Shown here: piece by piece, positions 35,770-44,177 of the stretch
Layout: every line of letters begins with the position of its first letter
How positions within the stretch are numbered: the first letter of the stretch is position 1
Source: Shinella zoogloeoides
GTDB lineage: Bacteria > Pseudomonadota > Alphaproteobacteria > Rhizobiales > Rhizobiaceae
Reading direction: 5' to 3'
Assembly: GCF_022682305.1 (NCBI RefSeq)
Contig: NZ_CP093529.1
Coordinates: 62,001-126,000 of the forward strand
Length of the DNA: 64,000 nt
Program-made: the position numbers and the translations under genes
Notes under the pieces: model-generated
The model's input: the letters and a program-made list of their open reading frames with translations, nothing else
What the model was told of the DNA's origin: nothing
Databases searched by the model: none

Positions 35770-36585
35770 ATGGGTTCCGAGGAGCCGGTGCATTACAAGG
35801 TGGCGGAAGCCGCGCGGCTTGCCGGCGTTTCGGCCTCCACGCTCAGGCTCTGGGAGGCGCAGGGCCTCGTCGTGCCCGGCCGCTCGGATACCGGCCATCG
35901 GCAATACAGCGCCGAGGACGTCACGCGGGTGAAGCGCATCGCCTGGTACCGCACCGAGCGTGGCCTCAACCCCGCCGCCATCCGTGAGGCGCTGGAAGCC
36001 GAGGAGCCGGCCACGGATACCGGCTCCTTCGAGGGCGACGCGCCGCAGGGCGTCGGGCGCAAGCTGCGCAGCCTGCGTCATGCCGCGGGCAAGACGCTGG
36101 AGCAGGTCGCCGGCGATATCGGCATCGCCACCTCCGTTCTCTCCACCTTCGAGCGCACCTCGCAGGGTGTGACCTTCCGCGTGCTGCATGACCTTGCCGA
36201 CTACTACGGCACGACCGTCTCGAAGCTGTCGGGCGAGGAGGAGCAGGACAACCGTTCCATCGTCCGGGCGGGAGAATGGAAGCTGTGGCCGGAAACCTCG
36301 CCGGGCGTCACCGTGCAGGTGCTGGCGGACGGACGCAACATGATGGATTGCCACCGCTTCGTGCTCGCCCCGGGCGCATCGAGCGACGGCGCCTACCAGC
36401 ACGACGGCGAGGAGTTCGTCCATGTGCTCGCTGGCCGCATCGAGATCGTGCTCGACGGCCACGAATTCCACGACCTCGGTCCCGGCGACAGCCTCTATTT
36501 CGAAAGCTGCCGGGGGCATGCCTGGCGCAACCGCCACGACAGCGAGACGGTGCTGATCTGGATCAACACGCCGCCGACCTTCTGA
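35770..36585 (+). CDS. three-domain regulator: MerR HTH, XRE HTH and cupin
   Basis: A 271-residue protein joining three modules. Residues about 8-76 are a MerR-type winged helix (YKVAEAARLAGVSASTLRLWEAQGLVVPGRSDTGHRQYSAEDV). Residues about 97-150 are a Cro/CI-type HTH (LRSLRHAAGKTLEQVAGDIGIATSVLSTFERTSQGVTFRVLHDLADYYG). Residues about 190-268 are a cupin barrel (HDGEEFVHVLAGRIEIVLDGHEFHDLGPGDSLYF). XRE-cupin proteins are common regulators of amine and amino acid genes; the added MerR domain is less usual. Divergent from gabT, so control of GABA or a related amine pathway is inferred, with the cupin sensing the ligand. Confidence 0.85.
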   Translation: MGSEEPVHYKVAEAARLAGVSASTLRLWEAQGLVVPGRSDTGHRQYSAEDVTRVKRIAWYRTERGLNPAAIREALEAEEPATDTGSFEGDAPQGVGRKLRSLRHAAGKTLEQVAGDIGIATSVLSTFERTSQGVTFRVLHDLADYYGTTVSKLSGEEEQDNRSIVRAGEWKLWPETSPGVTVQVLADGRNMMDCHRFVLAPGASSDGAYQHDGEEFVHVLAGRIEIVLDGHEFHDLGPGDSLYFESCRGHAWRNRHDSETVLIWINTPPTF

Positions 36586-36648
36586 GCTTGACGCGGTGCC
36601 GGCCATGGGGTTTCTGGCTGCAATTCATTGAAAGAGCAGGAGAAAGCC

Positions 36649-37044
36649 ATGGCGAAATCCATCCATTCCATGATCCGCGTGCTGGATGAGGGCAGGTCCG
36701 TGGACTTCTACGGCAAGGCGTTTGGTCTTGCGGTCGCGGAAAGGCTCGATTTCGAGACCTTCACGCTCATCTATCTCAGCAATGCGGAAAGCGAGTTCGA
36801 GCTGGAGCTGACAGTCAACAAGGGCCGCACCGAGCCCTACCAATTAGGCGACGGCTACGGTCATTTCGCGGTCTCGGTCGGCGATCTCGACGCCGAGCAC
36901 GCCCGCATGAGCGAGCTTGGCCTGGCGGTTGGCAAGATCGTCGAGTTCAATCGTGACGGCGGCCTCCTTGCCCGCTTCTTCTTCGTTACGGATCCGGACG
37001 GCTACAAGATCGAGGTCCTGCAACGCCACGGCCGCTTCAGGTAG
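36649..37044 (+). CDS. glyoxalase I-type protein (lactoylglutathione lyase family)
   Basis: A 131-residue VOC-fold protein. The four metal ligands of glyoxalase I are in place: His in SIHSMIRV, Glu in FELELTVN, His in GYGHFAVSV and Glu in YKIEVLQR. It would isomerise the methylglyoxal-glutathione adduct to lactoylglutathione. Start 36649 follows AGGAGAA; an in-frame ATG seven codons earlier is less likely. The last eight bases overlap tail to tail with the convergent exporter gene. Confidence 0.85.
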   Translation: MAKSIHSMIRVLDEGRSVDFYGKAFGLAVAERLDFETFTLIYLSNAESEFELELTVNKGRTEPYQLGDGYGHFAVSVGDLDAEHARMSELGLAVGKIVEFNRDGGLLARFFFVTDPDGYKIEVLQRHGRFR

Positions 37045-37945
37045 AAGGCGCGCGCCGCTTCAGCTGCTGTTCGCGGAAGAAGATGAAGAGGCCGGAGGCG
37101 ACGATGAAGCCCGCGCCGACCAGCATGGCCGGGCGCGGCATGTCGCCGAAGAACATCCAGCCGAAGACGACCGCCCAGAGCAGCAGCGTGTATTGCAGCG
37201 GTACGACGGTCGCGGCATCCGCCAGCTTCAGCGAGCGGTTGACCAGCATGTGCGCGCTCATTGCCACGATGCCGAGCAGGCTGAGAAGGCCAAAGTCGAC
37301 GCCGCTCACCGGCGCCCAGCCGGCGGGATCGGCAAGGCACATGACGGCGGCGAAGATGCCGGCGCCGGCGATCTGCCAGAAGACCAGCGTCGTGTCGGGC
37401 GTCGCGCGCAGCGAACGGCCGAGCACCATGGCGAGGCCGAAGGCCATGCTGCCGGCGAGCGCGATCAGGGCCGGCAGGGTGAAGGTCTCCTTCGAGGGCG
37501 AAAGCGCGATCAGCACGCCGACGAAACCGACGATGATGGCTGTCCAGCGCCGCCAGCCGACCTTTTCCCCGAGCATGACGGACGACAGCGCCGCGACATA
37601 GATCGGGGCCGCGAGCCAATAGGTCATGGCATCGGCGAGCGGCATGTAGGCGACGGCGAAGTAGAAGCCGGAGGCTTCAACGGCGAAGAGGGCCGCGCGC
37701 AGGACGTGGAGTTTCGGGCGCTCCACGTCGATCAGCCGCCGCCATCCCATGCGCCAGAAGAAGGGCGTCAGGACCACGAGCGCGGCAAAGCTGCGGATCA
37801 GCATGAGCTGGCCGACGGAATAGGTCGCGACCAGCCATTTGCCGAGCACGTCGTTCAGCGAGAACATCACCATGCCGAGCAGCATCAGCAGCACGCCGAG
37901 GCGGGCGGAGCCGGAAGCGGGCGAGGAAGCGGCGATATCGGTCAT
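37037..37945 (-). CDS. EamA-family (DMT) transporter
   Basis: A 302-residue membrane protein with about ten helices and two EamA repeats (first from LLMLLGMVMFSLNDVLGKWLV, second from ALAGSMAFGLAMVLGRSL), and a basic C-terminal tail. Start set at 37945 because the frame further up reads the other exporter in a wrong phase; no clear Shine-Dalgarno is seen, so the start is uncertain. It overlaps the glyoxalase gene end by eight bases and follows a second EamA gene by 80 bases. Substrate unknown. Confidence 0.85.
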   Translation of the reverse strand: MTDIAASSPASGSARLGVLLMLLGMVMFSLNDVLGKWLVATYSVGQLMLIRSFAALVVLTPFFWRMGWRRLIDVERPKLHVLRAALFAVEASGFYFAVAYMPLADAMTYWLAAPIYVAALSSVMLGEKVGWRRWTAIIVGFVGVLIALSPSKETFTLPALIALAGSMAFGLAMVLGRSLRATPDTTLVFWQIAGAGIFAAVMCLADPAGWAPVSGVDFGLLSLLGIVAMSAHMLVNRSLKLADAATVVPLQYTLLLWAVVFGWMFFGDMPRPAMLVGAGFIVASGLFIFFREQQLKRRAPST

Positions 37946-38025
37946 GGAGGAAACTCGGATCTGGGGATCGCAGGGCTTTGGCACATTCCACCCGGCCGAT
38001 CCAGTCAGCAATTTTGATGGCTCGA

Positions 38026-38904
38026 TCAGCCGCGCCGGGCGACGAGGATGCCGGCCAGCACGATCAGGCCGCCGACCGCCTGCATGAGGCCGATGGGCTC
38101 CGACAGCAGGATCCAGGCGAGAATGGCGGCGACGACGGGCTGGAGGAGCAGCGTCAGGGATGAAAAGGCCGTCGGCAGGTAGGCGAGGGCGTAGGTGACG
38201 AGCCCCTGGCCGCCGACATGGCTGATGAAGGCGAGCCCCAGCACCATGGCCCAGCCAAAGAGCGTGACAGGTACGATCCCGCTCTCGAAGAACAGGGCGA
38301 GCGGCAGCACCCAGATAGTGGCGGACAAGGTCGTCCAGACCATGATGCGCAGGGTGGAGAAGCGCGAGCGCACATGGCCGAGCGACAGCATGTAGCAAGC
38401 ATAGAAGATCGCCGCGACGATGGCCGTCGCATCGCCCGCAAGCTGCCCGCCGCCGATGGCCGCCGGCCCGCCCTTCAGCACGATCACGCCGAGGAGCGCC
38501 AGCGCCAGCCCCGTCAGGAAGACCGGGGTGATGCGCGTGCGGAAGATGAGCCACGAGCCGAGCGTCACGAAGACGGGCGCCAGATTAGCCAGCAGCGTCG
38601 CATTGGCGACGGAGGTCATGGTGAGCGAGAGGTGCCAGGTCGCAAGATCGACGGCGAGGAATGCGCCGGGCAGCGCCAGGAAAAAGTAGTCGCGGAGGCC
38701 GGCGGGCGTCTCGTCCGCCTGTTTCGTCACGCGCGAGATCAGGAAGAACGGCATGAGCGCCAGCGCAACGCGCCAGAACGCCGTCGCCATCGGCCCCACT
38801 TCGGAAAGCCGCACGAAGATCGGCGATCCGCCGATGGCGGCGCCTCCGACGAGAAGGGCGATCAGGGCAAGGCGATTATGGCGGGAGGCGGCAAGTGACG
38901 ACAC
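38026..38904 (-). CDS. EamA-family (DMT) transporter
   Basis: A 292-residue protein with ten predicted helices and two EamA repeats (GGAAIGGSPIFVRLSEVGPMATAFWR in the first; PTAFSSLTLLLQPVVAAILAWILLSEP in the second). It is clearly distinct in sequence from the neighbouring EamA gene downstream. Both are on the same strand and may be co-transcribed. Usual role is export of amino acids, nucleosides or other metabolites; no specific substrate can be argued. Confidence 0.87.
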   Translation of the reverse strand: MSSLAASRHNRLALIALLVGGAAIGGSPIFVRLSEVGPMATAFWRVALALMPFFLISRVTKQADETPAGLRDYFFLALPGAFLAVDLATWHLSLTMTSVANATLLANLAPVFVTLGSWLIFRTRITPVFLTGLALALLGVIVLKGGPAAIGGGQLAGDATAIVAAIFYACYMLSLGHVRSRFSTLRIMVWTTLSATIWVLPLALFFESGIVPVTLFGWAMVLGLAFISHVGGQGLVTYALAYLPTAFSSLTLLLQPVVAAILAWILLSEPIGLMQAVGGLIVLAGILVARRG

Positions 38905-39000
38905 GACGGCAGTCCGAATGGGGAGGGTGCCGCCGGGCTATCAGACCGGGCCGGATTGAACCAGATGGAGGGTGCTAAATTAGGCGGAATCTTTCGGGCG

Positions 39001-39031
39001 AAAGCAAAAGCGGCGCCCTTTCGAGCGCCGC
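39001..39031 (-). terminator. rho-independent terminator of the dehydrogenase operon
   Basis: On the minus strand, GCGGCGC and GCGCCGC arms with an eight-base loop are followed by TTTTGCTTT, 21 bases after the aldehyde dehydrogenase stop. It ends the transcription unit that starts at the substrate-binding protein near 45.25 kb. Confidence 0.7.
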
Positions 39032-39051
39032 CTTCAAATCCGGAGGATTTC

Positions 39052-40485
39052 TCAGGCCGCGTCCGGCCGGTGCACCGTCTTCACTTCAAGGAAGTCCTCG
39101 AGGCCGAACATGCCGCCCTCGCGGCCGTTGCCGGACTGCTTGAAGCCGCCGAAGGGGCTGCCGTAGCGGTGCGGGCCGCCATTGATGTGCACCATGCCGG
39201 CGCGAAGGCGGGCGGCGACGCGCTCGGCGCGGTCCGGATTGCCCGTCTGCACATAGGCGGCAAGGCCATAGGCGGTGTCGTTGGCGATCGCGATGGCTTC
39301 CTCTTCCGTGTCGAAGGGAATGATCGCGAGAACCGGGCCGAACACTTCTTCACGCGCGATGCGCATGTTGTTGTTGACGTCCGCGAAGATCGTCGGCTTG
39401 ACGAAATAGCCGGTCTCGAAGCCATCCGGCTTGCCCGGGCCGCCGACGAGAAGCCGCGCGCCTTCGGCAACGCCCGCCTCGATCAGCGCCTGCACGCGGC
39501 CGAACTGGATGTGCGAGACGAGCGGACCGATATGGCCGCCTTCCTCTTCCGGGTTGCCGACGGTGGCTTCCTTGCCGGTGCGCTCGGCGATCTCGACCAC
39601 CTTGTCATAGACCGAGCGCTCGACGAGCATGCGGGTCGGCGCGTCGCAGGACTGGCCGGAATTGTTGAAGCATTCGCGGATGGTGCCGGAAACGCGGTCC
39701 TCGAGGTCCGCATCGGCGAAGACGAGGTTCGGCGACTTGCCGCCCAGTTCCAGCGTCACGCGCTTAACCGTCTCGGCCGCATCCTTGCTGACGGCGATGC
39801 CGGCGCGGGTGGAACCGGTGAAGGACATCATGTCGACGTCCTTGTGCTTGGAAAGCGCCGCGCCGCATTCGATGCCGTCGCCGTTGACGAGGTTGAACGT
39901 GCCCGCCGGGAAGCCGGCCTCATGCACCATCTCGGCATAGAGCATGGCGTTGAGCGGCGTGAATTCGGAGGGCTTCAGCACGCAGGTCGAGCCCGTCGCC
40001 AGCGCCGGAACCACCTTCAGCGCGATCTGGTTGATCGGCCAGTTCCAGGGCGTGATGAGGCCGCATACGCCGATGGGCTCGCGGCGCACGACGTCGCCGT
40101 TCGGCAGCACTTCGCGGCTCTTGAGGCGCTTCAGCGCATCGATGAAGCCCTGGAGGTGGCCGACGCCGACATCCGCCTGCTGCTCGGTGCTCATGCTGAT
40201 CGGCGCGCCGAGTTCGAGCGTGATGGTGCGGGCCATCTCGTCATAGCGACGCTTGTAGATCTCCAGCAGCTTTTCGAGCAGAGCGAGGCGCTCGTCCACG
40301 CTGGTCTGGCTGTAGGTCGCAAAAGCCTTCTTGGCGGCGGCGACGGCGCGGTCGATATCGGCGGCGGTGCCCATGGTGATGACCGCGACCGGCTTTTCCG
40401 TCGCCGGGTTGATGACCTGGAGGTCATTGGGCTTCAGCGGATCGACCCACTGGCCGTCGATGTAGAATTTGCGCTTGTCGAGCAT
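39052..40485 (-). CDS. aldehyde dehydrogenase family protein
   Basis: A 477-residue NAD(P)-dependent aldehyde dehydrogenase with TPWNWPINQIALKVVPALA, SFTGSTRAG, the Glu of LELGGKSPN and catalytic C280 in NNSGQSCDAP. The SGQSC form is found in broad amino-aldehyde and related dehydrogenases. It is the last gene of an operon with a hydrolase and polyamine-type transporter, starting 12 bases after the hydrolase stop, so it likely oxidises an aldehyde released from the imported compound. Substrate not determined. Confidence 0.88.
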   Translation of the reverse strand: MLDKRKFYIDGQWVDPLKPNDLQVINPATEKPVAVITMGTAADIDRAVAAAKKAFATYSQTSVDERLALLEKLLEIYKRRYDEMARTITLELGAPISMSTEQQADVGVGHLQGFIDALKRLKSREVLPNGDVVRREPIGVCGLITPWNWPINQIALKVVPALATGSTCVLKPSEFTPLNAMLYAEMVHEAGFPAGTFNLVNGDGIECGAALSKHKDVDMMSFTGSTRAGIAVSKDAAETVKRVTLELGGKSPNLVFADADLEDRVSGTIRECFNNSGQSCDAPTRMLVERSVYDKVVEIAERTGKEATVGNPEEEGGHIGPLVSHIQFGRVQALIEAGVAEGARLLVGGPGKPDGFETGYFVKPTIFADVNNNMRIAREEVFGPVLAIIPFDTEEEAIAIANDTAYGLAAYVQTGNPDRAERVAARLRAGMVHINGGPHRYGSPFGGFKQSGNGREGGMFGLEDFLEVKTVHRPDAA

Positions 40486-40497
40486 GCTTTTCTCCCG

Positions 40498-41226
40498 TCA
40501 CTTCTGTTTTTCGTCGAGCCAGCCCCTTATGAGCTGGCGATAGCGTTCCCCGCCGAAGCTTGGAAAATGGCCGCCATGCACCAGCCGCATCGGCAGGGTC
40601 AGGAGCCGTTCCATCGAGGCGATATAGTCCGTCAGGTCGGAATGGTAGGTGTCCTCGATCAGCGGGCCATCGTAGACGATGTCGCCCGAGAAGAGAATTT
40701 CGGTTGCCTTCTCGTAGAGTGCAATACCCCCTGGGGAGTGGCCCGGCGTGTGGATGACCTCGAACTGGCGGTCGCCGAGATCGATCATGTCGCCATCCTC
40801 GAGGATGCGCGTCGCGGGCGCCTTCTTCACGGCGTAGCATTTCGAGCAATAGGGCTCGGGCGGCAGCGCGTCGAAGATCTCGTCGGTGACGTAAGGGTCG
40901 GCCAGCGTGTTCTCCCGCGTCGGATTGGCGAGAAGGTCGGCCTCGGCCGAATGCACCGCGCGGCACTCGAATTCGTGGTGGCAGCCGATATGGTCGAAAT
41001 GCGTATGGCTCGCCACCGCGATCAGGTCGCGTTCCGTGACGAGCGGCACCCATTGCCTGAGCGAGACGACGCCCATGCCGCTATCGACCAGCATGTCGCG
41101 GTCGCGCCCGCGGATGTGCCAGACGTTGCAGCGATAGAATTCCTGGATGTAGGGTTCGCAGATATAGGTCACGTCGTCATCGAGGCGACGAACGCTGTAC
41201 CAATCCTCCGGCCGGATGCGCCGCAT
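40498..41226 (-). CDS. metallo-beta-lactamase-fold hydrolase
   Basis: A 242-residue MBL-fold protein with the metal site intact: H74, H76, D78 and H79 in SHTHFDHIG, a further His in HTPGHSPGG, Asp in FSGDIVYDG and His in HGGHFPSF. Several cysteines (YCSKCYAV) lie near the middle. It has no signal peptide, so it acts in the cytoplasm. It lies between the transporter ATPase (five bases away) and the aldehyde dehydrogenase, suggesting a hydrolytic or thioester step in the same pathway. A glyoxalase II or lactonase-like role is possible but not shown. Confidence 0.85.
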   Translation of the reverse strand: MRRIRPEDWYSVRRLDDDVTYICEPYIQEFYRCNVWHIRGRDRDMLVDSGMGVVSLRQWVPLVTERDLIAVASHTHFDHIGCHHEFECRAVHSAEADLLANPTRENTLADPYVTDEIFDALPPEPYCSKCYAVKKAPATRILEDGDMIDLGDRQFEVIHTPGHSPGGIALYEKATEILFSGDIVYDGPLIEDTYHSDLTDYIASMERLLTLPMRLVHGGHFPSFGGERYRQLIRGWLDEKQK

Positions 41227-41231
41227 CGATC

Positions 41232-42317
41232 CTAAACTCCCGCCCCGTCCTGAAGCACGACGATGCTATCCGCCTTCAGCCGAAGGTCAAGCTCGGCGCC
41301 GACTTCCGGCGTTTCGGTCTGCGGCAGATGGGCGGTAAGCGTCGCGCCGTTGGCCGCGACATGGCAGCGATGATGCGTGCCGAAGAAGGCGCTGCCGGTG
41401 ATGCGGCCGTGGCCGAGCGAGAGGGTGGGCACATCGGCATTTGCCGAGCGGAAATGCTCCGGGCGAATGCAGAGCGTCACATCGCTTCCGGCAATGGGGA
41501 GGCCGGAAACGAAGGTGGAGGCCGGCAGGACAGCGCGGCCAAGCGGGGTCTCCAGTTCGGCTTCGCCGGCGGCGGTGCGCACGACCTTCGCCGGCAGGAA
41601 ATTGGCCTCGCCCATGAAGCCGGCGGAAAACAGCGAGCGCGGGCGCATGTAGATCGAGGCCGGCGTGCCGACATCCTCGATGTGGCCCTTGTTCATCACG
41701 ACGATGCGGTCGGCGATCGCCATCGCCTCCTCCTGGTCGTGGGTGACATGCACGAAGGTCGTGCCGACGCGCTTCTGGATCGCCTTCAATTCGTCCTGCA
41801 TCTGCCGGCGCAGCTTCAGGTCCAGCGCGCCGAGCGGCTCGTCGAGCAGCAGCACGTCTGGATCGACCGCCAGAGCGCGGGCCAGCGCCACGCGCTGGCG
41901 CTGGCCACCCGAAAGCTCATGCGGCTTCTTGGCGGATGATGCCCTCAGGCCGACGAGATCGAGATAGGAGAAGGCCTTTTCGTAGCGCTCCGCCTTACCC
42001 ATGCCGCGCATGCGAAGGCCGAAGCCGACATTGTCGCGCAGGCACATATGCGGGAAGAGCGCATAGTCCTGGAACATGGTGGTGGTCGGCCGCTTGGCGG
42101 GCGAGACATATGTCATGTCGCGCCCGCCGATGGCGATCGTGCCGGACGTCGGCTCGATGAAGCCGCCGAGGATGGAGAGCAGCGTGGTCTTGCCGCAGCC
42201 CGACGGGCCGAGCAGCACGATGAACTCGCCGGCCGCGATATCGAGCGAGACATCGTCGAGCGCCCGGAACGCGCCGAAGTCCTTGGTGGCGTTCTTGATG
42301 GAAACGTCGGCGGTCAT
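41232..42317 (-). CDS. polyamine-type ABC transporter ATPase (PotA-like)
   Basis: A 361-residue ATPase with Walker A GPSGCGKTT, Q-loop MFQDYALFPHM, signature LSGGQRQRV, Walker B VLLLDEPLGALD and the THDQEEAM switch; a C-terminal TOBE domain (about 280-361) marks the spermidine/putrescine and related importers. Start 42317 overlaps the permease stop by four bases; longer open frame upstream is a shadow. Hydrolysis drives uptake via the two permeases. The ligand is probably a small amine or carboxylate. Confidence 0.92.
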   Translation of the reverse strand: MTADVSIKNATKDFGAFRALDDVSLDIAAGEFIVLLGPSGCGKTTLLSILGGFIEPTSGTIAIGGRDMTYVSPAKRPTTTMFQDYALFPHMCLRDNVGFGLRMRGMGKAERYEKAFSYLDLVGLRASSAKKPHELSGGQRQRVALARALAVDPDVLLLDEPLGALDLKLRRQMQDELKAIQKRVGTTFVHVTHDQEEAMAIADRIVVMNKGHIEDVGTPASIYMRPRSLFSAGFMGEANFLPAKVVRTAAGEAELETPLGRAVLPASTFVSGLPIAGSDVTLCIRPEHFRSANADVPTLSLGHGRITGSAFFGTHHRCHVAANGATLTAHLPQTETPEVGAELDLRLKADSIVVLQDGAGV

Positions 42318-43102
42318 GAGGATTTCCCGGTTTTTCTGAAGACCGTCAGTTCCATGAGGATGAGGAACACGACGGAGATGAGGAAGACGACGCTGCCGAT
42401 GGCGTTGGTCTTGGGGTCGAGGCCGGAGCGCAGCATGCTCCAGATCTCGACCGGCAGCGTCACGTCGAAGCGCGACAGCAGGAAGGCGACGATGAACTCG
42501 TCCCAGCTGAAGGTGACGGAGAGGAAGAAGGCGGCAAGGATCGACGGCAGCAGCATGGGCGCGGTGACGAGCAGCATGACCTGCCAGTCCTTCGCCCCGA
42601 GGTCGCGCGCCGCCCGCTCGATGTTCACCTGATGCCCGCCCATCGAGGCGTAGATGATGGCGAAGCAGAGCGGCAGGTTGATCACCACATGGCCGATGCC
42701 GACCGTCACGAGCGAAAGCCGCATGCCCGTCACGTTCAGCATGGAGAGGAGGCCGAGGCCGATGATCAGCGTGCTGACCGTCATCGGCGCGACGATGAGG
42801 CCGCGCAGAAGCGCGGAGGCCGGCAGCGTGTAGCGCGCGAAGGCATAGGCGGCGAGGAAGCCGAGGATGCAGGCGACGGCCGAGGAAATTACCGCCACCA
42901 GCAGCGAATTGCCGAGCGCGGCCATCAGCTTGCCATCGGAGAAGACCGCTTCGTACCAGCGCAGCGTCAGCCCGTTCAGCGGTGGCACGGGCAAGGTGCC
43001 GTCCTGGAAGGAGAAGAGCACCAGCACCACGACGGGCAGGAAGATGAAGAGATAGATGAGGCCGGCATAGAGCGCGGCGAGCGCAGTGGAAAGGTGTCGC
43101 AT
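42314..43102 (-). CDS. polyamine-type ABC transporter permease (PotC-like)
   Basis: A 262-residue permease with six predicted helices and the EAA loop (ERAARDLGAKDWQVMLLVTAPMLLPSI). It resembles PotC/YdcV, with FLPVVVLVLFSFQ near the start and SWDEFIVAFLLS late. It overlaps the ATPase by four bases and is three bases after the first permease. Together they form the inner-membrane channel. Confidence 0.92.
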   Translation of the reverse strand: MRHLSTALAALYAGLIYLFIFLPVVVLVLFSFQDGTLPVPPLNGLTLRWYEAVFSDGKLMAALGNSLLVAVISSAVACILGFLAAYAFARYTLPASALLRGLIVAPMTVSTLIIGLGLLSMLNVTGMRLSLVTVGIGHVVINLPLCFAIIYASMGGHQVNIERAARDLGAKDWQVMLLVTAPMLLPSILAAFFLSVTFSWDEFIVAFLLSRFDVTLPVEIWSMLRSGLDPKTNAIGSVVFLISVVFLILMELTVFRKTGKSS

Positions 43103-43105
43103 GGA

Positions 43106-43969
43106 TCAGGTCCTTTCCATCTTCAGCCAGCGCGCGCAGGCGATGTAGGCGAGCGTGACGACTACCATCAGCACCAGCGAGAGCGCTGCCGCCATCGGGA
43201 AGTCCGCTCGCCGCCCGAGCTGCAGCATGATGACCTGCGGCAGCACCAACTCGTTGTTGCCGCCGAGGATCTGCGGCGTGATGTAGTCGCCGATGCACAG
43301 CACGAAGGTCAGGAACGCGCCGACCATGATGCCCGGCAGCGTCAGCGGCAGTACGACATGCCAGAAGGTCTGGAAGGCGTTCGCCCCGAGGTCCGCCGCC
43401 GCGCGGCGGTAGTTCGGCGAAAGCTGGATGAGGTTGGCGTAGATCGTCAGCGTCAGCAGCATGACGAAGAAATGCACGAAGCCGATCACGGTGCCGGTGC
43501 GGTTTGCCGAAAGCTCCAGCGGTTCGGTGATGATGCCGATTGAGAGCAGCGCCTGGTTGACGACACCGCCCTTGGAGAGCACCAGCAGCCAGGAATAGGA
43601 GCGCACCACATAGGAGGTCCAGAAGGGCAGGATCGCCATGACGAGGGCGAAGCGCTGCCATTTCTTCGGCACCCGCTCGGCGATGATCCAGGCGAGCGGA
43701 TAGGCGAGCAGCACGGAGATGACGGTGACGGTCGCCGTGATCTCCAGCGAGACCACCAGCCCCTTGAAGAAATGCGCCTTCGCGAAGAAGGCGACGTAAT
43801 TGTCGAGCGTCCAGATCGCGACGATCTCGCGCCCCTGCCGCGTCCAGAAGCTGATCGCCACCATGTAGGCGAAGGGCACGAGGAAGAACAGCGCTGTCCA
43901 GAGCAGCCCCGGCAGGGCAAAAGCCCATGCCTTGCGGCGCTCCGCGCGTTCGAGGGCTGTTGCGGTCAT
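43106..43969 (-). CDS. polyamine-type ABC transporter permease (PotB-like)
   Basis: A 287-residue permease of the PotB/YdcU class: PGLLWTALFFLVPFAYMVAISFW at the first helix, WTSYVVRSYSWLLVL, and the EAA loop YRRAAADLGANAFQTFWHVVLPLTLPGIM. Six helices. It is first of the permease-ATPase block, 208 bases after the binding-protein gene; a palindromic repeat lies in that gap, so expression of the two parts may differ. Confidence 0.92.
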   Translation of the reverse strand: MTATALERAERRKAWAFALPGLLWTALFFLVPFAYMVAISFWTRQGREIVAIWTLDNYVAFFAKAHFFKGLVVSLEITATVTVISVLLAYPLAWIIAERVPKKWQRFALVMAILPFWTSYVVRSYSWLLVLSKGGVVNQALLSIGIITEPLELSANRTGTVIGFVHFFVMLLTLTIYANLIQLSPNYRRAAADLGANAFQTFWHVVLPLTLPGIMVGAFLTFVLCIGDYITPQILGGNNELVLPQVIMLQLGRRADFPMAAALSLVLMVVVTLAYIACARWLKMERT

Positions 43970-44005
43970 GGGCGGGTCTCCGTTTGCGCTTTACGCCAGC
44001 GCCTG

Positions 44006-44145
44006 CCCCTCATCCGGCCTGCCGGCCACCTTCTCCCCGCAAGCGGGGAGAAGATGATATGCCGTGCCGTTTTTCTCAACCCTCCAACGATGCGTGGGGC
44101 AAGTCCCCTCTCCCCGCTTGCGGGGAGAGGGTTAGGGTGAGGGGC
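44006..44145. repeat. paired-palindrome intergenic repeat, copy 2 (inverted)
   Basis: A 140-base element like the one at 22760-22898 but in opposite orientation: it opens with CCCCTCATCCGG and closes with GTTAGGGTGAGGGGC, with two CTCCCCGC palindromes (near 44041 and 44117). The ends match closely; the central stretch between palindromes also shows related bases (GCGTGGGGC / GCCCCACGC). It sits inside an ABC operon, between the binding-protein gene and the permease. Confidence 0.85.
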
Positions 44146-44177
44146 AGCCTTGTGAGCAATATGTGTGCGTGGTGCCC

